Shown here piece after piece: positions 18,663 to 28,023 of a stretch of DNA of 64,000 nucleotides (position 1 is the first letter of the stretch; the number at the start of each line of letters is the position of its first letter). The notes beneath the pieces were generated by a model. The model was not told the origin of the DNA and searched no databases. It saw nothing but the letters and a program-made list of their open reading frames with translations. Made by a program: the position numbers and the translations under genes. Source of the DNA: Streptomyces sp. NBC_00353 (GTDB lineage: Bacteria; Actinomycetota; Actinomycetes; Streptomycetales; Streptomycetaceae); the NCBI RefSeq assembly GCF_036108815.1, contig NZ_CP107985.1, positions 930,001-994,000 on the forward strand, given 5' to 3'.

Positions 18663-19166
18663 GTGAACCTCACTACGCGGATCGCCGTCATCGGCGTCGG
18701 GAACGAGTTCCGCCACGACGACGGTGTGGGCTGGGCCGTCGTGGCCCGGCTGGCAGAACGAGCCGCGGAACGGCCACTGCCGAGTGCGACCGCCCTTCTG
18801 GTGTGCGACGGTGACCCCGCCCGACTGATCGCCCTGTGGGAAGACGTCGACCTCGCCATCGTGGTGGACGCCGCACATGCACATCCCGGGCATCCCGGTC
18901 GGCTACATCGCCTGAAACCGGATGGTGGGCAGCTGTCGCAGACAGGCAGTGCGACGAGTTCCCACGGGCTCGGGCTCGGCGACGCCGTCGAACTCGCCCG
19001 TGAACTGGACCGCCTTCCTGGACAACTGGTCGTCTACGCCATCGAGGGAGCCGACAGCAGCCTGGGCACTGGCCTGTCAGCACCCGTCGCAGCCATCGTG
19101 GAGCCGCTCACCGAATGGATCGCGGAAGAAATCGCGCTGCACGTGGGTTCTGCCGGCAGCCGATAG
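18663..19166 (+). CDS. Hydrogenase maturation protease
   Basis: The 167-residue protein has the HycI/HoxW-type signature: IAVIGVGNEFRHDDGVGWAV, with the conserved Asp/Glu and His that bind nickel of the immature large subunit, and SSHGLGLGDAVELA in the middle. It would remove the C-terminal peptide of HydA after His446. The GTG start is chosen because the core motif begins about 7 residues later; earlier frame sequence is non-homologous. It is divergent from the hydrogenase operon and shares its regulatory region. Confidence 0.88.
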   Translation: MNLTTRIAVIGVGNEFRHDDGVGWAVVARLAERAAERPLPSATALLVCDGDPARLIALWEDVDLAIVVDAAHAHPGHPGRLHRLKPDGGQLSQTGSATSSHGLGLGDAVELARELDRLPGQLVVYAIEGADSSLGTGLSAPVAAIVEPLTEWIAEEIALHVGSAGSR

Positions 19167-19496
19167 GCACGAACTGGCTGCGTGCTACGTGTACGTTCCC
19201 TTTCGGGCCGCCATCTCCTACGCCAGAGCGCTTCCGCACCCCGGTCCCCCGGCGCACCCCCGGCCACGCTCCCACAACCCTCAGCCGGCGGATGCACCAC
19301 ACCCACCAGTCCTACGGCCACGGTGACACTCGTCGTCTGCCATCTACCCAAGTCGTTCGCGGACCTGTCGGAGCAGTGTGAAACCGATCCGCTCGCCGAC
19401 CTGCCTCATCGAGCACGCCGTACCGGGTCCGCGCAGCAAAGCCCGTTCGGCGCTGACGCTTGACTTCGAGCATGGTCCCCTCCGTAACGTCATCCC
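19167..19496. other. Intergenic, nothing recognised
   Basis: These 330 bases lie between the protease and ppk2 genes. No conserved frame, palindrome of the island type or RNA gene is seen. It presumably contains the ppk2 promoter. Confidence 0.5.
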
Positions 19497-20318
19497 ATGG
19501 CAGACGAGAAAGGCACAGGCAAGCCCGGAAAGCTGCGGCGCTCGCTGTACGAGCCGGAGCTGTACCGACTCCAGACCGAGCTCGTGAAGCTCCAGGAGTG
19601 GGTACGGGCCGAAGGCGCACGGCTCGTCGTGGTGTTCGAGGGACGTGACGCGGCCGGCAAGGGCAGCACGATCAAACGCGTCACTGAACACCTCAATCCC
19701 CGGGTAGCACGCATCGTCGCGCTGCCGCGGCCCACCGAGCGCGAGCGCAGCCAGTGGTACTTCCAGCGGTACGCCGAGCATCTTCCAGCTGCAGGGGAAG
19801 TGGTCCTCCTCGACCGGAGCTGGTACAACCGCGCGGGCGTCGAGCGCGTCATGGGTTTCTGCACCATGGAGGAACACCAGCGGTTCCTTCGCCAGTGCCC
19901 GATCTTCGAGCGGATGCTGGTGGAGGACGGCATTCTGTTGCGCAAGTACTGGTTCTCGGTGAGTGACGCCGTGCAGGAGGAACGGTTTCGACGCCGGCTG
20001 CAGGATCCCACCCGCCGATGGAAGCTCTCGCAGATGGACCTGGAATCGATCAGCCGCTGGGAGGCCTACTCCCGTGCAAAGGACGAGATGTTCGTCCATA
20101 CGGACATCTCGGAGGCTCCCTGGTATGTAGTCGAGAGCGACGACAAACGCCGGGCAAGGCTGAACATGATCGCCCATCTTCTGTCATCCGTGCCGTACGA
20201 GACAGTCGCTCCACCGGTGATCGAAATTCCTCGGCGGCCGCCGGCCAGCGGGTACCAGCGGCCGCCGAGGGACCTTCAGACGTACGTCCCCGACCACGCC
20301 TCGGTACTAGGAAAGTGA
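19497..20318 (+). CDS. ppk2: Polyphosphate kinase 2
   Basis: This 273-residue PPK2 transfers phosphate between inorganic polyphosphate and nucleotides in the cytosol, usually regenerating NTP/NDP from NDP/NMP. Walker A is VVFEGRDAAGKGST near residue 45, the lid/PPK2 motif is ALPRPTERERSQWYFQRY near 80, and Walker B is VVLLDRSWYNRAGVE near 100. The short, single-domain length fits class I/III enzymes; the exact nucleotide preference cannot be read from this. Next to NAD salvage and hydrogenase genes it fits energy maintenance in non-growing cells. Confidence 0.9.
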   Translation: MADEKGTGKPGKLRRSLYEPELYRLQTELVKLQEWVRAEGARLVVVFEGRDAAGKGSTIKRVTEHLNPRVARIVALPRPTERERSQWYFQRYAEHLPAAGEVVLLDRSWYNRAGVERVMGFCTMEEHQRFLRQCPIFERMLVEDGILLRKYWFSVSDAVQEERFRRRLQDPTRRWKLSQMDLESISRWEAYSRAKDEMFVHTDISEAPWYVVESDDKRRARLNMIAHLLSSVPYETVAPPVIEIPRRPPASGYQRPPRDLQTYVPDHASVLGK

Positions 20319-20363
20319 GGCGGGAAGGTGTCCTACACGGTCAGGACAGTGGTGGAGTAGGGC

Positions 20364-20579
20364 ATGTACGACTCGGTCGAGCTGGAGACCCTGGGCGAGT
20401 ACTTTGGCGGCTGTCAAGAAGGCCTCTTCACGATCCGTCTGGGCCCCACCCATGACGTGCCACCGCTGCTGCAGCAGCGGTGGCACGCGGTTCACTGGGC
20501 GCCGCCTGGCGCCTGGCTGGCCCACGGGGCGCCGGAGGCCGATAGTAGAGAGGGAGGAAGCAGGCAGCCGGGCGCGTGA
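20364..20579 (+). CDS. Possible small protein between ppk2 and pncB
   Basis: A frame of 71 residues starting MYDSVELETLGEYFGG spans nearly the whole ppk2-pncB gap. No family is recognised. Half of it is encoded by a perfect 32-bp palindrome (20456-20487), which argues that the region may instead be a structured intergenic element. Confidence 0.3.
   Translation: MYDSVELETLGEYFGGCQEGLFTIRLGPTHDVPPLLQQRWHAVHWAPPGAWLAHGAPEADSREGGSRQPGA
20456..20487. repeat. 32-bp perfect palindrome between ppk2 and pncB
   Basis: The arms CGTGCCACCGCTGC and GCAGCGGTGGCACG flank a self-complementary TGCA. It could form a 14-bp stem in RNA. No T-run follows, so it may be a processing or attenuating hairpin rather than a classical terminator. 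Confidence 0.75.
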
Positions 20580-20606
20580 ACCGTACAGGGCGGGAAGGTG
20601 CCGTCG

Positions 20607-21953
20607 ATGTCGAATGCCACGAGCACCGACCTCTACGAGGTCACGATGGCCCAGTCGTATCTGAGCGAGGGCATGACCGGTTCGGCGACGTTCAGTCTGT
20701 TCGTGCGCAACCTGCCTCCGGACCGGGGCTTTCTTGTCTGTGCCGGGCTGGAATCAGTCCTCGACTTCCTCTCCGCCTATCGTGTGGACGCGGATGACGT
20801 GGATGTCTTCGCCTCTGTGATGGGACGACGGCCCGAGGATCTGGCACCACTGCTCGGCCTGGAATTCAGTGGTGAGGTCCGGGCAGTGCCCGAAGGGCAC
20901 ATCGTGCTGGCCGGCGAACCCCTGCTGGAAATCACTGCGCCCCTTCCGCAGGCCCAGCTGGTTGAAACCTACGTAATTAACCAGCTCAACCACCAGACCG
21001 CCATCGCCTCCAAATGCGCCCGGTGCGTCCTGGCCGCCGACGGACACCAGGTGGTGGACTTCTCCCTGCGGCGCACTCATGGCATTGAAGCCGGACACCG
21101 GGCCGCTCGGCTGGGTGCCATGGTCGGCTTCGCCGGAACCAGCAATGTTGCGGCGGCTCACGCCGAGGGCCTGTCCGCAGTCGGCACGATGGCCCACTCG
21201 TACATCGAGGCATTCGGTCTTGAGGAGGACGCGTTCCGGGCCTTCGCCCGGTCCCATCCAGGCCCTGTGACACTCCTGGTGGACACCTACGACACCGTGA
21301 CGGGCGTGGCGACGGCGGCACGCGTGCTGCGCGATCTGGGGCTCGGTCCGGGGTGTGCCATACGGCTGGACAGCGGTGACCTCGGAGCCTTGTCCGTTCG
21401 GGCTCGGACGATCCTTGATGCCGCCGGTCTACAGGAGACACGCATCGTGGCGAGTGGTGGTCTCGACGAGTTCGCCGTGGACAGTCTGGTCGGCTCCGGA
21501 GCGCCGATTGATACGTACGCCGTCGGGACCCGGATTGGCGTCTCCGCGGATGCCCCTTACCTGGATTCCGCGTACAAGCTGGTCGAGTACGACGGTCGGC
21601 CGGTAATGAAGCTTTCTTCGGCCAAGGTGACGGCGCCGGGGCGCAAGCAGGTGTTCCGAAGGCCGGGATACGCGGATCTCATAGCTCTCATCGATGAACC
21701 GCCGCCTCCGGATGGCGTCCCGCTGCTGGAGTCGGTCATGCGGGAGGGCCGACGCGTTTCGGAACGCACAGAGCTGGACACAGCCCGGCAAAGGTTCGCC
21801 ACTGACCTCGCGGCACTGCCACCCGGGGCCCGCACCATATGGGCACCCGTCGCGCCGAAGGCGGAACTCTCAGGGCTCCTCAGCTCACTCGCGGCACATG
21901 TCCGCGGATATATCAAGAAGAATCTGATAACGGACGCGGGCGAAGTCATTTGA
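20607..21953 (+). CDS. pncB: Nicotinate phosphoribosyltransferase
   Basis: This 448-residue enzyme of NAD salvage converts nicotinate and PRPP to nicotinate mononucleotide in the cytosol. Visible family motifs are TDLYEVTMAQSYL at the N terminus, FSLRRTHGIEAG near residue 150, FAGTSNVAAA near 175, GPVTLLVDTYDT near 215, and IRLDSGDLGALS near 250 for phosphoribosyl binding. The ATG at 20607 is preferred over the GTG at 20598 because GGAAGG lies 9 bases upstream. The neighbouring ppk2 and hydrogenase suggest a role in maintaining the NAD(P) pool. Confidence 0.9.
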   Translation: MSNATSTDLYEVTMAQSYLSEGMTGSATFSLFVRNLPPDRGFLVCAGLESVLDFLSAYRVDADDVDVFASVMGRRPEDLAPLLGLEFSGEVRAVPEGHIVLAGEPLLEITAPLPQAQLVETYVINQLNHQTAIASKCARCVLAADGHQVVDFSLRRTHGIEAGHRAARLGAMVGFAGTSNVAAAHAEGLSAVGTMAHSYIEAFGLEEDAFRAFARSHPGPVTLLVDTYDTVTGVATAARVLRDLGLGPGCAIRLDSGDLGALSVRARTILDAAGLQETRIVASGGLDEFAVDSLVGSGAPIDTYAVGTRIGVSADAPYLDSAYKLVEYDGRPVMKLSSAKVTAPGRKQVFRRPGYADLIALIDEPPPPDGVPLLESVMREGRRVSERTELDTARQRFATDLAALPPGARTIWAPVAPKAELSGLLSSLAAHVRGYIKKNLITDAGEVI

Positions 21954-22109
21954 TTCGATCTCACCACCACGCACAATCCATTGTTCTCGCCAACCGATTG
22001 CAGGTCTCTCGGATCCGTCTCTCTGGCCTTTACGCCCCTCACGGTAGCGGCAGTTGTCCGTGATGAACGCCGCCGCGCCGCTGCAATAGCCCCGCCCGAG
22101 GAGCACCCC

Positions 22110-22733
22110 ATGACTGCATCCCGGTACATCGTCAGCGACGTCATGACCCACACGGCCGTGGCCATCGGCCGCGAGGCCTCGTACAAGGAGATCGTCGAGC
22201 TGATGCACCAGTGGAAGGTCAGCGCAGTGCCGGTACTCGAAGGCGAGGGCCGTGTCGTCGGGGTTGTCTCCGAGGCGGACCTGCTGCCGAAGGAGGAATT
22301 CCGGCAGGATGAGCCGAAGCTGCCCGACCAGCTCGAGGAGGCATCCAAAGCCGACGCGGTGCTGGCCGAGGAGCTGATGTCGAGTCCCGCCGTCACCGTC
22401 CACCCCGATGCCACGCTCGCCGAGGCCGCCCGCATCATGGCGCGCAAGCGGGTGAAGCGTCTGCCCGTCGTGAACAGCCTCGACATGCTGGAGGGTGTCG
22501 TGAGCCGCAGCGACCTACTGAAGGTGTTCCTGCGCCCGGACGAGGAGATCGACGAGGAGATCCGCTCCGCTGTTGTCGCGGAGCTCGTTCCCCCGGTCGA
22601 GCTGGACTTCTCGGTGCTGGATGGTGTCGTCACCCTGCGAGGGCCTCTCCAGAACCGTTCTCTGGTGCCGCTTCTCGCTCGGGCCGTTCGCGCGGTCGAA
22701 GGCGTCGTGGACGTGCGCATGGAGCTTGTCTGA
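22110..22733 (+). CDS. CBS-CBS-BON protein
   Basis: The 207-residue protein has two CBS motifs (about 10-60, with VSAVPVLEGEGRVVGVVSEA, and 85-140, with VKRLPVVN and GVVSRSDLLKVF) and a C-terminal BON-like domain (LDGVVTLRGPLQNRSLVPLL). CBS pairs (Bateman modules) bind adenine nucleotides; BON domains bind ligands or membranes. It resembles M. tuberculosis hypoxic response protein Hrp1 in the CBS half. GAGGAG precedes the ATG. It is the first of seven full-length CBS paralogues here. Confidence 0.88.
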   Translation: MTASRYIVSDVMTHTAVAIGREASYKEIVELMHQWKVSAVPVLEGEGRVVGVVSEADLLPKEEFRQDEPKLPDQLEEASKADAVLAEELMSSPAVTVHPDATLAEAARIMARKRVKRLPVVNSLDMLEGVVSRSDLLKVFLRPDEEIDEEIRSAVVAELVPPVELDFSVLDGVVTLRGPLQNRSLVPLLARAVRAVEGVVDVRMELV

Positions 22734-23118
22734 AGCTCCCCCCAGGCGCTGCGTCCTGCAGCAGCCGGTCCGGCTCCGCCGTGCGGGTGGTCGCGACTCA
22801 GCAGGGGTATCGACTGAGTGAAGTTCCTCCGGCGGAGTGGAGACTCGACCTCCACGCTGCGGGGGCAGTGTCGTGACTGCGCTGCTGCTGAAACGTGGCC
22901 GGGCCGTACCAGTCTCCTTTATCAAGCCGACTGTCGCCACAGTCGTAGGCGATGCGCCGTGAACGCCACGGGGTGGAGATCCGGGCGACCTGAAACGCTG
23001 CACTTGCACGAAGATCTCGGCCCGCGACGTTCCGAGTGGCTCTTCCTCGTTGTGTCCGAAACACTGGAACGGTTTCTGGGACTACAGCCGATGGGGGGCC
23101 GTGTCCAGGAGGACTCAG
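22734..23118. other. Intergenic, upstream of multicopper oxidase
   Basis: No gene or island-type palindrome is recognised in these 385 bases. The end contains AGGAGG at 23108, the ribosome binding site for the oxidase. Confidence 0.5.
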
Positions 23119-25071
23119 ATGGCCACAAGGCGCCAATTCATCAAGGCTGGCCTAGGCGGCGGAACCTGCCTCTTCCTCCCAGCCGGGCCTGCCTCCACGC
23201 CGGCCTGGCCGGGGTTCCCCAGTCGCGTCCTGGACCCGACGACAATCAACAAGTACGTCACCGAGCTCGCCGTCCCGTCAGTCATGCCCTGGGCCGAGAG
23301 GGACGAGGCAGGACACGTCGATCACTACACGATCGGTGTTCGGCAGTTTCGGCAGCAAATTCTGCCAGCCGGTATGCCTGCCACGACGGTGTGGGGGTAC
23401 GGGTCGACCCGGCATCCGGGAAGCTTCGCCTACCCGTCATGCACCGTCGAGGCGGCCTTCGGCCGGGCCATACAGGTCACGTGGGTGAACCAGCTGCTCG
23501 ACCGCCACGGCAACCATCTGCCGCACCTGCTGCCGGTAGACCCCACACTGCACTGGGCCAACCCTGAAGGCGGCATTTCATGGCGTGATGCCCGACCGAC
23601 CTTCACCTCGACACCCGGCCCCTATACCGGGCCCGTGCCGATCGTGACCCACCTGCACGGGGGGCACAACACGCAGGAGAGCGACGGCTACCCCGAGGCG
23701 TGGTATCTACCCCGTGCATCCGACATCCCCGACGGATATGCACGGGTGGGCTCCTTCTATGAACAGTTCAAGATGATATTCGAGGACCAGTTCAATGCAG
23801 CCTGGGAGCCAGGAACCGCCGTATTCCAGTACGCCAACCAGGAGCGTGCCGCCACCTCCTGGTTCCATGACCATGCCCTGGGGGTCACTCGGCTGAACGT
23901 CTACGCGGGGCTGGCGGGCTTCTACCTCCTGCGTGGCGGGCCTGCCGACCTTCCGAGCGGTGTGCTTCCGGGGCCGGCACCGAAGCTCGGTGACCCCCCG
24001 GGGAGGCACTACTACGAGATCCCGGTCGTCATCCAGGACCGGTCGTTCTCCACCGACGGCAGCCTGTTCTACCCGGCGAGTCGCGCATCCTTCGACCACT
24101 TCACCGGTCCCTACATCCCCGGCAGTGACATCTCTCCCATCTGGAACCCGGAGTTCTTCGGCAACACGATGGTGACCAACGGCCGTACCTGGCCCGCTCT
24201 CTCCGTCGAGCCGCGCCGCTACCGCCTGCGGTTCCTCAACGGCTGCAACGCACGCTTCTTGATCCTGAAGATCGTCACCGACCCGATGGCCGTTCGTCCC
24301 GCAGCCCCGGTGCTCCCCTTCTGGCAGATCGGTTCGGAGGGAGGCTTCCTGCCCGCACCTGTGCAGCGCGACCAACTGCTCACCGCCCCGGCCGAACGCG
24401 CCGACGTCATCGTCGACTTCACCTCGATCCCGGTCGGCACTGATCTGTACCTCATCAACGAGGGCCCCGACGAGCCGTTCAAGGGTGGGCGAGCGGGCAC
24501 AGACTTCCGGCCGGCGGCGCCCGGGACCACTGGACAGGTCATGAAATTCACGGTGTCACGACCGCTCGCTACGCCGGACCGGACCGTACCCCCCGCCCGC
24601 CTCGCCCTTCCGCCGTTCGAACCGTTGGGTCCAGCGAGCCACACGCGGCAGGTGTCCTTGCAGGAGCAGAACTCCGCGGTCCTGCGGGGTGTGGGTCCCC
24701 GCGTGGTAATGCTCGGCACCGTGGACCGGAACGGAAACCGGACCCCCCTGGGATGGGATGACCCCATCACGGAGAACCCGGCACTCGGGGCGACCGAGAT
24801 CTGGGAAATACATAACTCCACCGGCGATGCCCACCCGATCCACATCCACGAGGTTCAGTTTCAGGTCGTCGACCGGCAGAGCACCGGGCACAGCGCAAGA
24901 CCTCCAGAGCCCGGGGAGAGCGGTTTCAAGGACACGGTGATCGCCTATCCGCACGCCATCACTCGGGTCAAGGCCACCTTCGACCGGGCGGGACAGTATG
25001 TGTGGCACTGCCACATGCTGGAACACGAGGACAACGAGATGATGCGGCCATACCGTGTCGGCCCTCCCTGA
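23119..25071 (+). CDS. Multicopper oxidase, CotA/laccase type, Tat-exported
   Basis: The 650-residue protein opens with MATRRQFIKAGLGGG, a twin-arginine signal, so it is probably exported folded. All four copper-binding blocks are present: HLHGGH near residue 178, WFHDHALG near 250, HPIHIHEVQF near 575, and HCHMLEHEDNEMM near 630 with the type 1 Cys. Proteins of this size oxidise phenols, bilirubin or metal ions while reducing O2 to water. The ATG at 23119 is set by AGGAGG 7 bases upstream and by the Tat motif. An ArsR remnant follows it. Confidence 0.9.
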   Translation: MATRRQFIKAGLGGGTCLFLPAGPASTPAWPGFPSRVLDPTTINKYVTELAVPSVMPWAERDEAGHVDHYTIGVRQFRQQILPAGMPATTVWGYGSTRHPGSFAYPSCTVEAAFGRAIQVTWVNQLLDRHGNHLPHLLPVDPTLHWANPEGGISWRDARPTFTSTPGPYTGPVPIVTHLHGGHNTQESDGYPEAWYLPRASDIPDGYARVGSFYEQFKMIFEDQFNAAWEPGTAVFQYANQERAATSWFHDHALGVTRLNVYAGLAGFYLLRGGPADLPSGVLPGPAPKLGDPPGRHYYEIPVVIQDRSFSTDGSLFYPASRASFDHFTGPYIPGSDISPIWNPEFFGNTMVTNGRTWPALSVEPRRYRLRFLNGCNARFLILKIVTDPMAVRPAAPVLPFWQIGSEGGFLPAPVQRDQLLTAPAERADVIVDFTSIPVGTDLYLINEGPDEPFKGGRAGTDFRPAAPGTTGQVMKFTVSRPLATPDRTVPPARLALPPFEPLGPASHTRQVSLQEQNSAVLRGVGPRVVMLGTVDRNGNRTPLGWDDPITENPALGATEIWEIHNSTGDAHPIHIHEVQFQVVDRQSTGHSARPPEPGESGFKDTVIAYPHAITRVKATFDRAGQYVWHCHMLEHEDNEMMRPYRVGPP

Positions 25072-25193
25072 ACGCCAGAACATCTCGCCTTGAGCTGCCA
25101 TCGCTCTATAGCGGTGATGATTCGTTCACTCGGCCTGTCGAACCGGCACCTTGTTCCGGTCGCTGGTGACCGGCCGGTTGAAGCTCGTGCGGC

Positions 25194-25340
25194 ACAGCGA
25201 GGATGGTGGATCTGGTCGACCAGTCCGGCCTGGCACAGTCGATGGTGTTCAAGCACCTGGTCAGTCCGTGCGAGTGCGGGCTGGTTGACTCCCGCCCTGT
25301 GGGCCAGGTGTCGGTGTTCGCTCTGCCCGGCCCTCGATGC
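25194..25340 (+). pseudogene. ArsR-family regulator remnant
   Basis: The frame reads VDLVDQSGLAQSMVFKHLVS and CECGLVDSRPVGQVSVFAL. This is the recognition-helix and wing region of ArsR/SmtB repressors (compare the usual GLAQSTVSKHL). The N-terminal helices and the dimerisation helix are missing, and downstream sequence is unrelated. It cannot be functional. Confidence 0.65.
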
Positions 25341-25410
25341 TGGGCGGGCGGCAACCGAGTGCGTGGGGTGCCTCATCAGGCGGGTTCTTGACAGACTCGC
25401 ACCAGTCTCA

Positions 25411-28023
25411 TCACTTCGCCTCCGCGGCCTTCTTTTCCCGGAATGCGTGTCGTGTGATCCGAGCGGCCAGATAGCCACACATGAAGGCGGCCGTCGCAAG
25501 CGCGACCCCGGACCAACCGAGCGGCTCGGTCTCCAGGACCGACCGCAGCGGCTGAGCGTACAGGGCCGCCAGCGCCAGCAGGGCGGACGCGAGTACAGCC
25601 AGGGGGAGGAAGAGGTTCTGCCGGGTCAGCAGACGCGCCCGCAGGCCCAGGACGACGCCGAGTTGTGCGCCGAGCAGCGACAGGAACAGGACGCTCTGCC
25701 ATGGAAGGTCCCAGGCACGTGCGACAACGCCTGCCGCCAGACAGACCGCGGTGACGACCGTGGCCAGCACGGCGAGTCGCTGCCAGGCTCCGGCGCCGAG
25801 GATGTGCTGGGCGGGTGGCCGCGGTGGCCTGTGCATGGCGTCCGGGGAGGCCGGCTCTGCGCCCATGGCCACACCCGTCAGACCATGGGTCAGCAGATTG
25901 ATCCACAGGATTTGGCCGGCCCGGAGCGGCAGCGGGAGTCCGACAAGGGGACCGACCAGCATGACGAGGATCTCCGCAGCACCGCCGGCCAGGCCGTAGA
26001 CGAGGAAGCGCCGGATGTTGTCGTAGACGCGCCGGCCTTCCTCGACGGCCGCGACCACGGTCGACAGGTCATCATCGGTGAGGACGAGGTCGGCCGCCTG
26101 TCGTGCGACCTCCGTTCCCCGCTTCCCCATCGCCACACCGATGTCGGCCCGGCGCAGGGCCGGGCCGTCGTTGACGCCGTCGCCGGTCATGGCCGTGACC
26201 GCGCCTCGAGTACGCCAGGCGTCGACGATATCCAGCTTCTGCTGCGGGTTCGTCCGGGCGAACACCCGTGCTGTGGTGAGGTCGACCACGCGCCCCGATG
26301 CCAGATCAGGGCCACTGAGCACCGATTCGTCACCGCTGTCTCTGTCAATGAGTCCCACGCGAGCGGCCACCGCGCGTGCTGTGGCGGGGTGATCGCCCGT
26401 AATAAGGACTGGTGTAATCCCCGCTGCACGGCAGGCCGCGAGAGTGGCGGCCGCCGCAGGTTTCGGGGGATCGCTGATGGCGACGAGGCCCAGCAGCCGC
26501 AGGCCCGTCTCAGCTGTGGCCGCGCTGCTCGGTTCGTTCCGCCGCTCGGTGGACGCAACGGCGAGCACCCGGAACCCGCGGGAGGCAAGGATCGACGCCT
26601 GTTGTCGCGCGCCCATCAATACGTCTTTTCGGTTGGCGAGCACAGACACGTCGAGGACCACTTCCGGCGCGCCTTTCAAGCACACCAGCAGAGCACCTGA
26701 AGACATTCGGTGCACCGTGGTCATGCGCTTGCGGAGGCTGTCGAACGGCGCTTCCCACCTCCTCGGGTACAGCCGCCTGATTTCCGCCTGATCCGCACAA
26801 CCCGCTTTGGCTGCTGCCGCCAAGAGAGCGGCTTCCATGGGGTCACCGACCGCAGTCCACCGGTCCTCATTGGCGGTGTGATCCTGCGGTGGCCGCAGGG
26901 CGGCGTCATTGCACAACGAAGCCGCCGTCAGCAGGTCCCGCACGGGGCCCAGTTCAGCAGGCGTCGGCCGCCTGCCATCGACCTGGATGTCTCCGTACGG
27001 TTCGTAACCCACTCCGAAGAAATCCGCCGCGAGCCGCGGCGTCCATACGTGCTGGACCACCATGCGGCCTTCGGTGAGGGTTCCGGTCTTGTCGGTGGCC
27101 AGCACCATCACGGAGCCGAGCGTTTCCACGGCCGGGAGCCTGCGTACGAGGGCGTGCCGGGCCGCCATACGCCGGGCACCCAGCGCCAGCGCGAGGGTCA
27201 CGACGGCCGGCAGGGACTCGGGGACCGCCGCGACGGCCAGGCTGATCGCCGTCACGGCCATGGTGCCGGCCGGCAGGCCGCGTGCAAGCCCGAGGACGAA
27301 GACCACCAGGCAGAGTCCCAGCGTGACGGCAGCCAGGATGCGCCCCAGGGAGGCGAGACGGCGCTGTAGTGGTGTCGGCTCGCGTGCGCCGTCGAGGAGT
27401 GCGGCGATACGGCCGAGCGCACTTTCGGCGCCGATGGCTGTGACCGTCGCGACGCCCCGTCCGCGGACCACGACAGTCCCGGCGCCCAGTGGCGCGCCGG
27501 CATCCTTGTCGACAGGGACGGACTCCCCGGTAAGCATGGATTCGTCGATGAGTAGGGCGGATGCCTCGATGAGCTCTGCGTCGGCAGCGACGATGTCGCC
27601 TTCGCCGAGCAGCAGTACGTCACCGGGCACCACAACCGCTGCGGCAATCTCGCGTGCTGAGCCGTCCCGCAGAACACGAGCGCTCGGTGCCGACATCGCC
27701 GACAGAGCTGCCACGGCGTGGTCGGCGCGGATCTCCTGCGCGACCCCCACCGTCGTGTTGAAGACGATCACCAGACCGATGACCACCGCATCCGCGTGGT
27801 CGCCGATCACAATCGTCAGCAGTGCCGCACCGAGCAACACCATGATCAGCGGATCACCGAGCTGCGCAATGACTCGGCTGTACAGAGGTGCGCTCCGTAC
27901 CTCTGCCACCTCGTTGCGGCCGTGCTCGGCCAGACGGCGCTCGGCCTCCGCCCCGCTCAGCCCGCTGGGCTCCTCTACTGGCACTCGTCCGCGTCCGGGG
28001 TGGTCATCACGATGAGGCTTCAC
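25411..28023 (-). CDS. P-type cation-transporting ATPase (P2-like, CtpF-related)
   Basis: This 870-residue pump has an N-terminal cation-ATPase domain, actuator motif MLTGES, phosphorylation motif ATDKTGTLT (Asp near residue 312), MTGDGVND hinge (near 616) and about ten membrane segments. The M4 motif AVPESLP resembles calcium-type P2A pumps. M6 reads NLLTHGLTGVAMG, with His where SERCA-type pumps have Asp, so the ion is uncertain. The GTG start overlaps the USP stop by 4 bases, placing it third in a USP-USP-ATPase operon. M. tuberculosis ctpF is a DosR-regulon counterpart. Confidence 0.88.
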   Translation of the reverse strand: MKPHRDDHPGRGRVPVEEPSGLSGAEAERRLAEHGRNEVAEVRSAPLYSRVIAQLGDPLIMVLLGAALLTIVIGDHADAVVIGLVIVFNTTVGVAQEIRADHAVAALSAMSAPSARVLRDGSAREIAAAVVVPGDVLLLGEGDIVAADAELIEASALLIDESMLTGESVPVDKDAGAPLGAGTVVVRGRGVATVTAIGAESALGRIAALLDGAREPTPLQRRLASLGRILAAVTLGLCLVVFVLGLARGLPAGTMAVTAISLAVAAVPESLPAVVTLALALGARRMAARHALVRRLPAVETLGSVMVLATDKTGTLTEGRMVVQHVWTPRLAADFFGVGYEPYGDIQVDGRRPTPAELGPVRDLLTAASLCNDAALRPPQDHTANEDRWTAVGDPMEAALLAAAAKAGCADQAEIRRLYPRRWEAPFDSLRKRMTTVHRMSSGALLVCLKGAPEVVLDVSVLANRKDVLMGARQQASILASRGFRVLAVASTERRNEPSSAATAETGLRLLGLVAISDPPKPAAAATLAACRAAGITPVLITGDHPATARAVAARVGLIDRDSGDESVLSGPDLASGRVVDLTTARVFARTNPQQKLDIVDAWRTRGAVTAMTGDGVNDGPALRRADIGVAMGKRGTEVARQAADLVLTDDDLSTVVAAVEEGRRVYDNIRRFLVYGLAGGAAEILVMLVGPLVGLPLPLRAGQILWINLLTHGLTGVAMGAEPASPDAMHRPPRPPAQHILGAGAWQRLAVLATVVTAVCLAAGVVARAWDLPWQSVLFLSLLGAQLGVVLGLRARLLTRQNLFLPLAVLASALLALAALYAQPLRSVLETEPLGWSGVALATAAFMCGYLAARITRHAFREKKAAEAK

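Noticed and set aside
25090..26700. Long plus-strand open frame opposite the 3' part of the first ATPase
   Set aside because: Its composition is low-complexity Arg/Gly/Gln and the opposite strand carries clear P-type ATPase motifs.
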